Shown: positions 24,695 through 33,334 of the stretch, in pieces
Layout: each line of letters starts with the position of its first letter
Position numbering within the stretch: position 1 is the first letter of the stretch
Source of the DNA: Chitinophaga sancti
Lineage (GTDB): Bacteria > Bacteroidota > Bacteroidia > Chitinophagales > Chitinophagaceae
Assembly: GCF_034087045.1 (NCBI RefSeq)
Contig: NZ_CP139247.1
Location: 2,134,001 to 2,198,000, forward strand
Direction: 5' to 3'
DNA length: 64,000 bases
Program-made: the position numbers and the translations under genes
The notes under the pieces: model-generated
Told to the model about the DNA's origin: nothing
The model's database searches: none
Seen by the model: only the letters and a program-made list of their open reading frames with translations

Positions 24695-25666
24695 ATGAAA
24701 GCCATCGTCATTACCAAACCCGGAGGACCGGAAGTACTGCAACTACAGGAATACCCTACACCCACACCAGGTGCAGAAGAAGTGCTGATTGAAATCAAAG
24801 CGGCTGGACTGAACAGGGCAGACGTCTCTCAGCGCAAAGGAAAGTATCCACCTCCTCCCGGTGTAGTACAGGAGATCCTGGGAATGGAAGTGGCTGGCAT
24901 CGTAAAGGAATGCGGCCAGGATGTAACCATGTGGAAACCCGGCGATAAAGTATGTGCCCTCATTGCAGGTGGTGGATATGCCACCTATGTCACAGCTAAA
25001 GAAGGACAATGCTTACCCATACCAGATAAGCTTTCATTTGCTGAAGCTGCCAGTCTGCCCGAAGTGATAGCCACCGTATGGACAAATGTCTTTCAGCGGG
25101 CACACTTACAACCCGGCGAAAATTTGCTGGTCCATGGTGGTAGCAGTGGTATCGGTATTGCTGCTATCCAGCTGGGGCATGCCTTTGGCGCAAATGTATA
25201 CGTAACCGTCGGCTCAGAAGAAAAAGGCAAAGCCTGCCTGGAACTCGGTGCCGCCGGTTATGTCAATTATAAAGAACAGGATTTCAGAGAGGCATATGCC
25301 AGCACTGGCATGGATGTGATCCTCGACATGGTGGGAGGCGACTATCTGGACAAAAACGTTCAGCTACTCAATACCGAAGGTCGCCTGGTGTACATTAATG
25401 CCATGGGTGGAAACATGGCGCAACTCAACATCGGCAGGATGATGCAGAAGCGCCTCACTATCACTGGTTCTACCCTGCGCCCCCGTGATTATACCTTTAG
25501 AAAAGCCCTGTCACAGGAGCTGCTGGAAAAAGTCTGGCCACTTATTCATGCCGGAAAATACAAACCTGTCATATATGCAACTTTTGCATATGACAAAGCT
25601 GCCGAAGCCCATGCCCTCATGGAAAGTAGCCAACATATCGGTAAGATTATATTAACAAATGAATAA
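24695..25666 (+). CDS. NAD(P)H-quinone oxidoreductase, medium-chain dehydrogenase family
   Basis: 323 aa, like the PIG3/QorA group: MKAIVITKPGGPEVLQL, then GLNRADVSQRKGKYPPPPG, LVHGGSSGIGIAAIQLG (NADPH-binding loop) and GMDVILDMVGGDYL. No zinc-binding Cys set is seen, as is normal for zeta-crystallin-like reductases. Would reduce quinones or unsaturated carbonyls with one electron pair from NADPH. Co-transcribed with the thioesterase before it. Confidence 0.93.
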   Translation: MKAIVITKPGGPEVLQLQEYPTPTPGAEEVLIEIKAAGLNRADVSQRKGKYPPPPGVVQEILGMEVAGIVKECGQDVTMWKPGDKVCALIAGGGYATYVTAKEGQCLPIPDKLSFAEAASLPEVIATVWTNVFQRAHLQPGENLLVHGGSSGIGIAAIQLGHAFGANVYVTVGSEEKGKACLELGAAGYVNYKEQDFREAYASTGMDVILDMVGGDYLDKNVQLLNTEGRLVYINAMGGNMAQLNIGRMMQKRLTITGSTLRPRDYTFRKALSQELLEKVWPLIHAGKYKPVIYATFAYDKAAEAHALMESSQHIGKIILTNE

Positions 25667-25677
25667 GCCTTTTATAT

Positions 25678-25685
25678 TACTTTTG
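25678..25685 (+). promoter_or_regulatory. -7 promoter box of the GHKL ATPase gene
   Basis: TACTTTTG fits TAnnTTTG, 23 nt before the ATG at 25708. A -33 TTTG is not seen at the expected place. Confidence 0.45.
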
Positions 25686-25707
25686 CCCACTTAAATGCGC
25701 ACGTAAT

Positions 25708-26955
25708 ATGAAAGAAAAAGTGTCTGTTACAGATACCGGTATACAGTCTTCCGGGCTTCCCCGGGACTACATGGAAGCGGTGGCAGAATATATCTGGAAT
25801 GGTTTTGACGCAGCTGCATCCATCATTGATATCACTTTTGAAACAAATGAAATAGATACTATCCATAGTCTGTCCATTACAGACAATGGTACTGGTATTG
25901 ACTATGAACAGCTGAAGGAGACCTTCGGTAACTTCAACGACTCTATCAAGAAGGCCACCTTTCAGAAGACATCTTCCTTCATCAAAGGGAACAAAGGCCG
26001 TGGACGTTTCTCCTTTTCCGCCTTTAGTGGAAAAGCATTGTGGAAAACGGTCTATAAAGACCAGACCACCGGTCAGCTCAAAGCTTACGAGATCCTTATT
26101 ACAAAAAACTCTAAAGATTATTTCGATCCGCACAACAACAGGGATCTGTCTAAAGGTGCTACCGGCACCATGGTGACTTTCACGGACCTCTTTGATGTGA
26201 CTGGATTTTCCTTTCAGTCAGATGAATTCAAGACCTTCCTGGAAAGAGAGTTTGGCTGGTTCCTGATGCTGAACCGGGAAAAGGAATACCAGATCCGCAT
26301 TAATGGAGTGGCTGTACCTTACCAGCAGCTGATAGCAGAAAGCGATATTGGCACTTTGCCCATCAAGGATGCGGAGGGTAAGGACCACTATTTCAAGATT
26401 ACCTTTGTCAGGTGGTCGGAGCGTATTGGGGATAAGTTCTTCTTTTACTTCCTCAACTCCCATCAAAAGGAGTTGTTTAAAGACCTCACTTCATTTAATA
26501 ATAATGCGATCGGGTTTTATCACAGTGTGTATGTAGAATCCCGTTACTTTGATGCTTTCAACCCACAGGACAATGAGTTGTCTCAGAACCTGTTTGAACG
26601 CACCCGTCAGCATGGAGTATTCAAATCGCTGATGAATCACCTGCACGAGCTGGTGAGACTGCGCCAAAAAGCCTTTGTAGATGGAGAAGCGGCAGAGAAA
26701 CTGGTGGATAACTATGAGAAGAACGGCATCATTCCAAAGCTCAATGACGGGAGAAAAAAGAAGGCATTGCTCAAAGTAGTGAAAAGTCTTTACTGCATAG
26801 AACCCCGTTTATTCCAGGGGTTAAACAAAGAGCAGCAGCGTATCAATGTTGGCTTGCTCGGTATTCTGTTGGAAGCAGGTATGAAGGAAGAAATTGTAGA
26901 GCTGGTCAGTCATATTGTACCACTCACAGACGAAGACAGAAAGTTATTGAAATAA
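25708..26955 (+). CDS. GHKL-type ATP-binding protein (Hsp90/MORC-like)
   Basis: 415 aa. The Bergerat ATP-binding fold is complete: N-box EYIWNGFDA with Asn31, G1 DNGTGID (59-65) and G2 GNKGRGR (94-100). A second domain of the S5 type follows (about 190-290), then a helical region ending in LTDEDRKLL. Related proteins I recall run on for about 200-300 residues more, often into a nuclease-like domain; here a stop and a strong terminator come immediately, so it may be a short form or a truncated one. Not HSP90 itself. Role unknown; similar ATPases occur in DNA metabolism and in defence systems. Confidence 0.82.
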   Translation: MKEKVSVTDTGIQSSGLPRDYMEAVAEYIWNGFDAAASIIDITFETNEIDTIHSLSITDNGTGIDYEQLKETFGNFNDSIKKATFQKTSSFIKGNKGRGRFSFSAFSGKALWKTVYKDQTTGQLKAYEILITKNSKDYFDPHNNRDLSKGATGTMVTFTDLFDVTGFSFQSDEFKTFLEREFGWFLMLNREKEYQIRINGVAVPYQQLIAESDIGTLPIKDAEGKDHYFKITFVRWSERIGDKFFFYFLNSHQKELFKDLTSFNNNAIGFYHSVYVESRYFDAFNPQDNELSQNLFERTRQHGVFKSLMNHLHELVRLRQKAFVDGEAAEKLVDNYEKNGIIPKLNDGRKKKALLKVVKSLYCIEPRLFQGLNKEQQRINVGLLGILLEAGMKEEIVELVSHIVPLTDEDRKLLK

Positions 26956-26988
26956 AACAATGCCGGTGATATAATCGCCGGCATTGTT
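26956..26988. terminator. Bidirectional terminator between convergent genes
   Basis: AACAATGCCGG (26956-26966) and CCGGCATTGTT (26978-26988) form a perfect stem, with T-rich sequence on the right and A-rich on the left. It separates the GHKL ATPase gene from the convergent DUF6600 gene. Confidence 0.85.
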
Positions 26989-26991
26989 ATT

Positions 26992-27909
26992 TTACCTTCT
27001 CACTCTCGATGATGGTGACGGTGAAGACATCATTGGAGCTGTACGCATAGGCAAACTATTCACATTTCGTATTTGCTCTGATCTTTTTATACTCGGTGTC
27101 GGCCTGTCCTGCATTTGCATAATTGGCCGGGCAGTCGTGTTACTATTAAAACTCCTGAATTGTCTGGGTTGTGGATTCTGAACCTGTGGTCTGTACACCT
27201 GCATGTTATTGCCAGTCTGTACGGCATTGCCGCGTACCCTGGTTTCCTGTATCGCCATCGGGGTGATAGTCCTGTTAGTATATCGCTGCACCTCAGCTAC
27301 ATTCGGTCCCTGTGAATAATACAGGTTATTGCGGTGTGTAGTGGAAAAATTGTTAATCACAGAAATCCTGTCCGCACTATTGGGTCTTGTTACCACCCTG
27401 GAAAGATCATTGTCATACATGTGATCCTTTGGCACCTGGTTCCAGTAATAGTCATGCGGTCTCCACCCGCCATAGGCAGCACCTACGCCTACACCAGGTC
27501 CCAGTGGCGCCCAGCAGTAATAGTTATCCACAGCACCCCAGGTAACCCATGCCGGTGACCAGTCATATCCTGGTATCCATAACCAGCCATACGCATCGTC
27601 GTAAAACCAGCGGCCATAATGGAAAGGCGCCCATCCCCAGCTGAAATCAGATGCCCACATCCATCCTTCATTGCTATATACCCAGTGACCATTCGTTGCA
27701 TAAGGACGGAATTCTCCATCCATTCCCGGACTCCACACATGGCCATAGCCAGGATAATCAATCCAGTTGCCATAAGGCGACAGGTCATCGTAAAATGTCT
27801 GGTAAGTAATACTTCCAACCGGGGCGGTGCTACCTTGTATCGCAGTGGTAGTCGTACAACTATTCAACAACAATAAACACGAAAACAGGGCTAAAACAAT
27901 ACGTTTCAT
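26992..27909 (-). CDS. DUF6600-type Trp/Tyr-rich lipoprotein
   Basis: 305 aa. Lipoprotein signal with LLLLNSC (Cys near 18). Residues 35-150 have the DUF6600 pattern: repeats of the form FYDDLSPYGNWIDYPGYGHVW, then GHWVYSNEGWMWASDFSWGWAPFHYGRW and YGWLWIPGYDWSPAWVTWG, very rich in Trp, Gly and Tyr. The remainder is Gln/Asn/Pro/Arg-rich and disordered with a basic end. Function unknown; the family is exported and may bind surface or envelope polymers. It probably shares a promoter with the small peptide gene just upstream. Confidence 0.85.
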   Translation of the reverse strand: MKRIVLALFSCLLLLNSCTTTTAIQGSTAPVGSITYQTFYDDLSPYGNWIDYPGYGHVWSPGMDGEFRPYATNGHWVYSNEGWMWASDFSWGWAPFHYGRWFYDDAYGWLWIPGYDWSPAWVTWGAVDNYYCWAPLGPGVGVGAAYGGWRPHDYYWNQVPKDHMYDNDLSRVVTRPNSADRISVINNFSTTHRNNLYYSQGPNVAEVQRYTNRTITPMAIQETRVRGNAVQTGNNMQVYRPQVQNPQPRQFRSFNSNTTARPIMQMQDRPTPSIKRSEQIRNVNSLPMRTAPMMSSPSPSSRVRR

Positions 27910-27926
27910 GACTATTAAATTTAAGG

Positions 27927-28049
27927 TTATTTCAATGCCTGGAAGAAGGTTATATTATCTCTATCAGAGCCCCCCTTGTCAAAGGAGTTAGCCTCACTGG
28001 TCATTACCACCATGAAAAGGGCGGCTGCTGATAAAAGTAACGTTTTCAT
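27927..28049 (-). CDS. 40-aa secreted peptide
   Basis: A short complete frame from ATG 28049 to TAA 27927: MKTLLLSAAALFMVVMTSEA is an obvious Sec signal peptide, with predicted cleavage after SEA, leaving NSFDKGGSDRDNITFFQALK. It has a Bacteroidota -7 box (TAGCTTTG) 24 nt upstream and ends 17 nt before the DUF6600 gene, so the two look co-transcribed. Function unknown. It resembles the many tiny exported peptides of this phylum; coding status is inferred from the signal peptide and the promoter placement. Confidence 0.65.
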   Translation of the reverse strand: MKTLLLSAAALFMVVMTSEANSFDKGGSDRDNITFFQALK

Positions 28050-28087
28050 ATGCTTTTAGTTTAATACTGATACAAAGCTAAAAGCAT
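28050..28087 (-). promoter_or_regulatory. Promoter with inverted repeat before the small peptide gene
   Basis: On the minus strand TAGCTTTG (28073-28080) fits the -7 box. It lies between the arms of a 10-bp inverted repeat, ATGCTTTTAG (28050-28059) and CTAAAAGCAT (28078-28087), 18 nt apart. The repeat overlaps both the -7 box and the start region, so it could be a repressor site or a leader hairpin. Confidence 0.5.
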
Positions 28088-28160
28088 GTGAAACATCAGA
28101 GGAGGTGATGTAGGTCAATGGGGTTAAACGGTCGGCCAGGAGGCAAAGTCGTATTCTGAA

Positions 28161-28844
28161 TCAGCTCACCAGTTTAGCCAGTGAATAAGCCGCCACAGCT
28201 GCTATAATACCTGTGAACGCTACCTTCAAAGTGCCTTTTATCAAGGGTTGCCCGGTTACTTTTGATTTAAAATACCCAAATATGATCAGGGCTATCACCG
28301 TAATGATACAAGAGAAATAAAAACCCTGCTGATTATTGGAAGTAACGAGATAGGGGAACAAAGGAATAAAACCACCTGCCAGGTAAGAGAATGCTATCGT
28401 CAATGCAGATTTGATCGCTCTGTCCTTATCTGGCTTGTCAAGACCCAGTTCAAAGCGCATCATAAAGTCTACCCATTTATGCTTGTCCTGGCTGATCTGT
28501 AAAGTCACCTGCTTACTTAGTTCTTTATCCACACCCATGTCAATAAAGATGGCTTCCACTTCCATTCTTTCTGTTTCCGGTACCTTCTCTACTTCTTCAT
28601 ATTCCCGTTGTAGTTCGGAATCATAGTGCTCTACTTCCGTCTGACCGGCAAGAAATCCACCCAATCCCATTGAAATACAACCTGCTGCAATTTCAGAAAG
28701 TCCGGATACGATAATGAGGTGGTTCGTATCCAGTACGCCACTCAACCCCGCAGTAAGAGCAAAGGGTACGGTCAGCCCGTCGGACATGCCGATGATAACA
28801 TCTCTGACAAAGTTGGAGCTATTGATGTGTGTTTCCTGATGCAT
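28161..28844 (-). CDS. VIT1/CCC1 family iron/manganese transporter-like protein
   Basis: 227 aa, five hydrophobic helices: FVRDVIIGMSDGLTVPFALTAGLSG at the N terminus holds the Asp-rich metal-site motif, then ISMGLGGFLAGQTEVEHYDSEL, a soluble helical region (about 80-140), and ALTIAFSYLAGGFIPLFPYL. The soluble domain is like the cytosolic metal-binding part of plant VIT1. Likely exports or stores Fe(II) or Mn(II) at the inner membrane. It is transcribed alone, and no metal regulator is nearby. Confidence 0.9.
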   Translation of the reverse strand: MHQETHINSSNFVRDVIIGMSDGLTVPFALTAGLSGVLDTNHLIIVSGLSEIAAGCISMGLGGFLAGQTEVEHYDSELQREYEEVEKVPETERMEVEAIFIDMGVDKELSKQVTLQISQDKHKWVDFMMRFELGLDKPDKDRAIKSALTIAFSYLAGGFIPLFPYLVTSNNQQGFYFSCIITVIALIIFGYFKSKVTGQPLIKGTLKVAFTGIIAAVAAYSLAKLVS

Positions 28845-29021
28845 GCTTATTAGTATTGATATAAAATTATCAAAATAGAATGAGTATTTAAAATCGACAC
28901 TTTAGAGAAGCTTGATTTTCATAATATTATAACGCACAAAAATTTTATCCCTGAATTCAGCTATTTCAGGCCCCTGATAATTGGGGTTAATTTGTATCTT
29001 ATATAGAAATATACCGATACA

Positions 29022-29441
29022 ATGAAACAAAAACCATCGATGGCATTTATTGCCGCATCCTGGGTTGCGTTGCTTATTGGGGTTGTTGGCTACATCGTAG
29101 GCCTGTATAATGCCCAAATGCAACTCAATGAAAAGGGATACTATTTCACTGTGCTGATGTATGGTCTCTTTGCAGGGGTATCTGTGCAAAAATGCGTAAG
29201 GGATAGGTTGGAGAAAATTCCTGTTACAGACATTTACTATGGTATTAGCTGGGTGTCTACATTACTCTGCCTGATCCTCCTGGCAGTTGGATTATGGAAC
29301 GCCACCATGCTGCCCAGCGAGAAAGGATTTTACGCATTTGCATTTTTACTGAGCATTTTTGGTGCCATCGCAGTACAGAAAAATACCCGCGATAGCCAGG
29401 CTGCAAAGGAAGAAATCGCTGATATTAATAGAGAGGCATAG
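29022..29441 (+). CDS. YiaA/YiaB family inner membrane protein
   Basis: 139 aa with four hydrophobic segments in two copies of one unit: [45 protein letters not shown], then a second with [44 protein letters not shown]. This YxxGLYNA/GLWNA...EKGxY repeat defines the YiaA/YiaB family. Function not known. ATG at 29022, no neighbour in the same unit. Confidence 0.85.
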   Translation: MKQKPSMAFIAASWVALLIGVVGYIVGLYNAQMQLNEKGYYFTVLMYGLFAGVSVQKCVRDRLEKIPVTDIYYGISWVSTLLCLILLAVGLWNATMLPSEKGFYAFAFLLSIFGAIAVQKNTRDSQAAKEEIADINREA

Positions 29442-29600
29442 TATTAATGTTCTGATTATGAATTGATTGCATCGTTTGTAGTTGTTTCGTAGACGCTGTT
29501 TTTTTCGCTTGTAGTACTTCCGTAGTAGGCTAAAAATAGCTACACATGTTTGGGGCAAATACTTTTGTGACATCATCAATCACAAAAAAATGATCATATC

Positions 29601-29933
29601 ATGAAGGACAAAACATTAGCTATCGTCGCCTACTGTACAATAATTGGTTGGGTAGTTGCATACATTAAGTATAAAGAAACACCTGAACGTTCACCACTGG
29701 TACGTTACCATCTTGCACAGGCCTTAGGCGTATTTATCGCTGGTCTGGCAATTTCAATTATTGTTTCTATCGTCGCAAGAATAATTCCTACCATGGGATT
29801 CCTCTTGAGTTTAGCCGGCCTTCTTCCATTGATTCTGCTGATATTTGGAATAATAACAGCTTCTAATGAAGCACAGAGACCTGTACCAGTAATTGGTAAA
29901 GTCTTCGAAAACAAATTCAGCTTTCTGAACTAA
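29601..29933 (+). CDS. Small DUF4870/Tic20-like membrane protein
   Basis: 110 aa with three hydrophobic segments (about 8-22, 40-65 and 70-88). Pattern RSPLVRYHLAQALGVF resembles the DUF4870/Tic20 motif HxxQAL, where the conserved His and Gln lie near the membrane surface. The tail VPVIGKVFENKF is hydrophilic. Function unknown. A -7-like box TACTTTTG lies at 29560-29567. A convergent terminator follows. Confidence 0.75.
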   Translation: MKDKTLAIVAYCTIIGWVVAYIKYKETPERSPLVRYHLAQALGVFIAGLAISIIVSIVARIIPTMGFLLSLAGLLPLILLIFGIITASNEAQRPVPVIGKVFENKFSFLN

Positions 29934-30005
29934 GCATGTTTTCAGAAAAAATTAATCCCAATCATTGTTGAAAAGCCCGGATTAACTATCCTTTTGAAAG
30001 CATAA

Positions 30006-30074
30006 AAAGACTGACTAATAAGGTGTTATTTACCATTCCCCCCTCTAAAAATGGTTGCCTGTTAGTCAGTCTTT
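30006..30074. terminator. Long hairpin between convergent genes
   Basis: AAAGACTGACTAA (30006-30018) pairs with TTAGTCAGTCTTT (30062-30074); the 43-nt interior holds a smaller ACCATT/AATGGT stem. T-rich sequence follows on the plus strand (CGCTTTTTATT). It likely ends both the plus-strand membrane protein gene and the minus-strand peptidase gene. Confidence 0.65.
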
Positions 30075-30080
30075 CGCTTT

Positions 30081-31121
30081 TTATTGTGGTTTGTAGATCT
30101 CAATATCAATCTGGCCATCTTCGGTAATAGTACCTCTGTACATACCTTCTGTATTAAAAGGCATCACAGCATGGCCTGCCTGATCCAGTGCAATTAATCC
30201 ACCGCTTCCACCCAGGATACCGATTTTCTCAATCACTGTTTTTGCTGCCAGATCCAGACTAATACCCTTGTACTCCATCATGGCAGAAAGGTCGTAAGCT
30301 GCTACGTCTCTGATATAATATTCACCCCAACCAGTACAGGACACAGCGGCAGTTTTGTTATTAGCATAAGTTCCTGCACCAATGATAGGGGAGTCACCGA
30401 TACGGCCGTACTTTTTGTTGGTCATACCACCGGTAGAAGTTCCTGCCGCCAGGTTCCCATTTCTGTCCAGTGCTACCGCACCTACTGTACCGAATTTGTT
30501 ATCCACATTTTCGATACCCAGTTTGCCGGCTGGCGTATAACTATGCTCCGGTTTTGTTCTGGTAGAATCGGTTTTGAGTACTTTTTGCAGCGCATCCCAG
30601 CGTTCCTGTGTCCAGAAATATTTAGGATCTACGATTTCAAGACCGGCATCTTTTGCAAACTGTTCAGCTCCACGACCTGCCAGCATCACGTGTTCAGATT
30701 TCTCCATCACCGCTTTGGCGGCAGCAATCGGATTTTTGACAGTGGTCACGCCGGCTACAGCACCTGCCTGCAGAGATTTACCATTCATGATGGCAGCATC
30801 CATTTCATTTTTGCCATCATGGGTGAATACAGCGCCTTTGCCTGCATTGAAGAGAGGAGAGTCTTCCATCACCTTGATAGTAGCTTCTACTGCATCAACA
30901 CTGCTCTTGCCGGCTTTCAGAAGTTTGTAACCCGTGATCAGGGCTTCCTTCAGCACCGCTGTGTAAGCAGCTTCTTTTTCAGGAGTCATGTTTTGTTTGG
31001 TAATCGTACCAGCACCGCCATGAATTACTAAAATATATCTTTCCTGTGGTGGGGTACCTTCTTCGGCATAGCAAACCGCCTTCAGACTAAGCATAAGGCA
31101 GCACAAGAGTAACTTTTTCAT
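30081..31121 (-). CDS. Isoaspartyl peptidase / L-asparaginase (Ntn hydrolase), exported
   Basis: 346 aa from ATG 31121, giving a signal peptide (MKKLLLCCLMLSLKAVCYA); an ATG at 31178 would only add a poor hydrophilic lead. The proenzyme begins VIHGGAGTI, and cuts itself before the catalytic Thr seen in KFGTVGAVALDRNGNLAAGTSTGG (Thr is the nucleophile after cleavage). MTNKKYGRIGDSPIIGAGTYA carries the substrate Arg/Asp residues. In plant and bacterial homologues it removes isoaspartyl dipeptides and hydrolyses Asn. Located in the periplasm, presumably used to recycle peptides. Transcribed alone, divergent from the GH65-like gene. Confidence 0.93.
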   Translation of the reverse strand: MKKLLLCCLMLSLKAVCYAEEGTPPQERYILVIHGGAGTITKQNMTPEKEAAYTAVLKEALITGYKLLKAGKSSVDAVEATIKVMEDSPLFNAGKGAVFTHDGKNEMDAAIMNGKSLQAGAVAGVTTVKNPIAAAKAVMEKSEHVMLAGRGAEQFAKDAGLEIVDPKYFWTQERWDALQKVLKTDSTRTKPEHSYTPAGKLGIENVDNKFGTVGAVALDRNGNLAAGTSTGGMTNKKYGRIGDSPIIGAGTYANNKTAAVSCTGWGEYYIRDVAAYDLSAMMEYKGISLDLAAKTVIEKIGILGGSGGLIALDQAGHAVMPFNTEGMYRGTITEDGQIDIEIYKPQ

Positions 31122-31199
31122 ATAAGCTAAAATAGTAAAAAGACAGCATAGGATACCTTTCCTCTCATCATTTTGCATATTTGAAAAGTCAACTTTTTA

Positions 31200-31213
31200 T
31201 GCAAACGTTTCCA
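31200..31213. promoter_or_regulatory. LacI-type operator upstream of the GH65-like gene
   Basis: TGCAAACGTTTCCA is nearly a perfect palindrome (one off-centre pair) and matches the LacI/GalR operator core TGnAAACGTTTnCA. It lies between divergent genes, 28 nt before the ATG at 31242, and could control either. No LacI gene is in the window. Confidence 0.65.
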
Positions 31214-31241
31214 TAAAAACGTACTTTTAAGTATTCCACGA

Positions 31242-33314
31242 ATGAAAAACTATATTACTTTCCTGTTGACCTGCACATACAGTATAGTGTGTGGACAAAC
31301 GCCCATCAACCGCCAGGCGCTGGTTGAGCGGCATAATGTGACCCTGCACCAGGCAGATACACTCGCCGCTCTGACTCTGGGCAATGGCAACTTTGCATTT
31401 ACTGTAGATGTCACTGGTTTGCAAACGTTTCCCGAAGCATATAGCAAAGGTATTCCCCTGGGTACCCAGTCAGGCTGGGGATGGCATAGCTTCCCCAACA
31501 GTGAAGGGTATAAAATCGATGATGCTTACCAGCCTTATCACCTGCATGGCCGGGATATCACCTACACGGTACAAAAGAAAAATACCCCGGCTGTCGACTA
31601 TTTCCGCCAGAATGTACATCGCTTACAATTGGGGAACATTGGGTTTCAGATACTGAAAAGGAATGGACAACCCGCTACCCTCGATGATATCCAACAGGTA
31701 GACCAGGTACTGGACCTCTGGAATGGAGAGGTCCGCAGCGCTTTTACTGTAGAAGGCGTTCCCGTAAAAGTCCGTACCGTCGTTCATCCACAAAAAGACC
31801 TCCTATCTATCAAAATCATTTCCCCGCTTGTAAAGCAGGGGCGTTTGAAAATCCGTATCCGCCTTCCTTACCCCACAGGCGAATTCGCTGATGCGGGTAC
31901 AGACTACCAGCATCCTGACAGGCACCAATCGTCTGTTATTAAACCCGGTCTTATCATCCACGAGTTAGATTCAACCCATTATTATCTGAATTACTCCCCT
32001 ATAAATACCAGCAGTCCTCATCTCCATGAGTATCTGCTTACCCCTGACGAGGAGATCACTGTTGAGTTCTCTCCTCGTGAAGCGCAGGACCTTCCTTCTT
32101 TTGCGCAAACGGAAAAAGATAGCCGCCAATACTGGCAGGCGTTCTGGAAAAGGGGCGGAGCGGTTGATTTCAATGGTAGTACAGACCCCCGCGCCTTTGA
32201 ACTGGAAAGGAGAGTGGTCCTTTCCCAGTATCTCATGGCAGTGCAATGTGCCGGCTATATGCCGCCGCAGGAAACAGGGTTGACGTACAATAGCTGGTAT
32301 GGTAAACCACACCTTGAAATGTACTGGTGGCATGCCGTTCATTTTGCACTTTGGGGAAGGGCAGACCTGATGGAGAAAAGCTTGCAATGGTATGCGACCG
32401 TTGCTGACAAAGCACGTGCTATTGCACAAAGACAGGGTTACAAAGGTATTCGCTGGCAAAAGATGACAGACCCCGAAGGGAATGAAAGCCCATCTTCTGT
32501 AGGCGCTTTCCTCATCTGGCAACAGCCTCATTTTATTTACATGGCTGAGTTACTGTATCGCCAGCACCCTGAAGTATTGACAAAATACCAGTCGCTGGTC
32601 GCTGCTACGGCCGATTTTATGGCGTCTTATGCGTGGTATGACAGTGCCACCCATCATTATATATTAGGCAAAGGACTCATTCCTGCACAGGAAAGATTTA
32701 AACCTGAAGACACGTACAATCCAACATACGAACTGGCTTACTGGCGATGGGGATTGCAAACGGCTCAACGATGGAGAGAAAGAGCTGGGTTACCCCGTAA
32801 CCCGGAATGGGATCAGGTATTAAATGGCTTATCGCCACTACCACAGCAGGAAGGCTTATACCTGGCAGCTGAAAGTGCGCCTGATAGCTATACCCGACCG
32901 GCATACATGACAGATCACCCTGCCGTACTGGGTACCCTGGGCATGTTACCCACCAGTGCTGCACTGGATACGGCTGTTATGCACCATACTCTCGATAAGA
33001 TATGGACCAGCTGGGATTGGAAAGATACATGGGGATGGGATTTTCCACTCACCTGCATGACCGCGGTAAGACTAGGACAACCTGAAAGAGCAATAGATGC
33101 CCTGTTCATGAATATCAAAACAAATACCTGGTTACCCAATGGCCATAACTACCAGGATGATCGGTTAAGGCTTTACCTTCCTGGAAATGGCGGGTTACTA
33201 ACAGCGGTGGCACTGATGTGTGCAGGTTTTGATGGCTGTACCATCAAAGAACTGGGCATTCCTAAAAACGGTAAATGGAAAATAAAATGGGAAGGCCTGC
33301 AGCCTATGCCCTGA
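31242..33314 (+). CDS. Exported six-hairpin glycoside hydrolase (GH65/GH95-like)
   Basis: 690 aa with a signal peptide (MKNYITFLLTCTYSIVCG). N-terminal beta-sandwich (about 25-270) opens with NRQALVERHNVTLHQADTLAALTLGNGNFAF, then a (alpha/alpha)6 barrel from about 300: ETGLTYNSWYGKPHLEMYWWHAVHFALWGR resembles the GH65/GH95 signature in which the Glu in HLEMYWWH could be the general acid. Exact family and substrate are not certain. It starts a row of carbohydrate genes with the GH88/105 gene 20 nt later. Two LacI-type operators sit at and inside its 5' end. Confidence 0.8.
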   Translation: MKNYITFLLTCTYSIVCGQTPINRQALVERHNVTLHQADTLAALTLGNGNFAFTVDVTGLQTFPEAYSKGIPLGTQSGWGWHSFPNSEGYKIDDAYQPYHLHGRDITYTVQKKNTPAVDYFRQNVHRLQLGNIGFQILKRNGQPATLDDIQQVDQVLDLWNGEVRSAFTVEGVPVKVRTVVHPQKDLLSIKIISPLVKQGRLKIRIRLPYPTGEFADAGTDYQHPDRHQSSVIKPGLIIHELDSTHYYLNYSPINTSSPHLHEYLLTPDEEITVEFSPREAQDLPSFAQTEKDSRQYWQAFWKRGGAVDFNGSTDPRAFELERRVVLSQYLMAVQCAGYMPPQETGLTYNSWYGKPHLEMYWWHAVHFALWGRADLMEKSLQWYATVADKARAIAQRQGYKGIRWQKMTDPEGNESPSSVGAFLIWQQPHFIYMAELLYRQHPEVLTKYQSLVAATADFMASYAWYDSATHHYILGKGLIPAQERFKPEDTYNPTYELAYWRWGLQTAQRWRERAGLPRNPEWDQVLNGLSPLPQQEGLYLAAESAPDSYTRPAYMTDHPAVLGTLGMLPTSAALDTAVMHHTLDKIWTSWDWKDTWGWDFPLTCMTAVRLGQPERAIDALFMNIKTNTWLPNGHNYQDDRLRLYLPGNGGLLTAVALMCAGFDGCTIKELGIPKNGKWKIKWEGLQPMP
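31420..31433. promoter_or_regulatory. Second LacI-type operator inside the coding region
   Basis: TGCAAACGTTTCCC shares 13 of 14 bases with the operator at 31200, exactly 220 bp (21 turns at 10.5 bp) away, on the same helical face. It may act as an auxiliary operator by looping. Coding constraint (residues LQTFP) could explain it too. Confidence 0.45.
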
Positions 33315-33334
33315 TAAATTAAAATATATCCACA

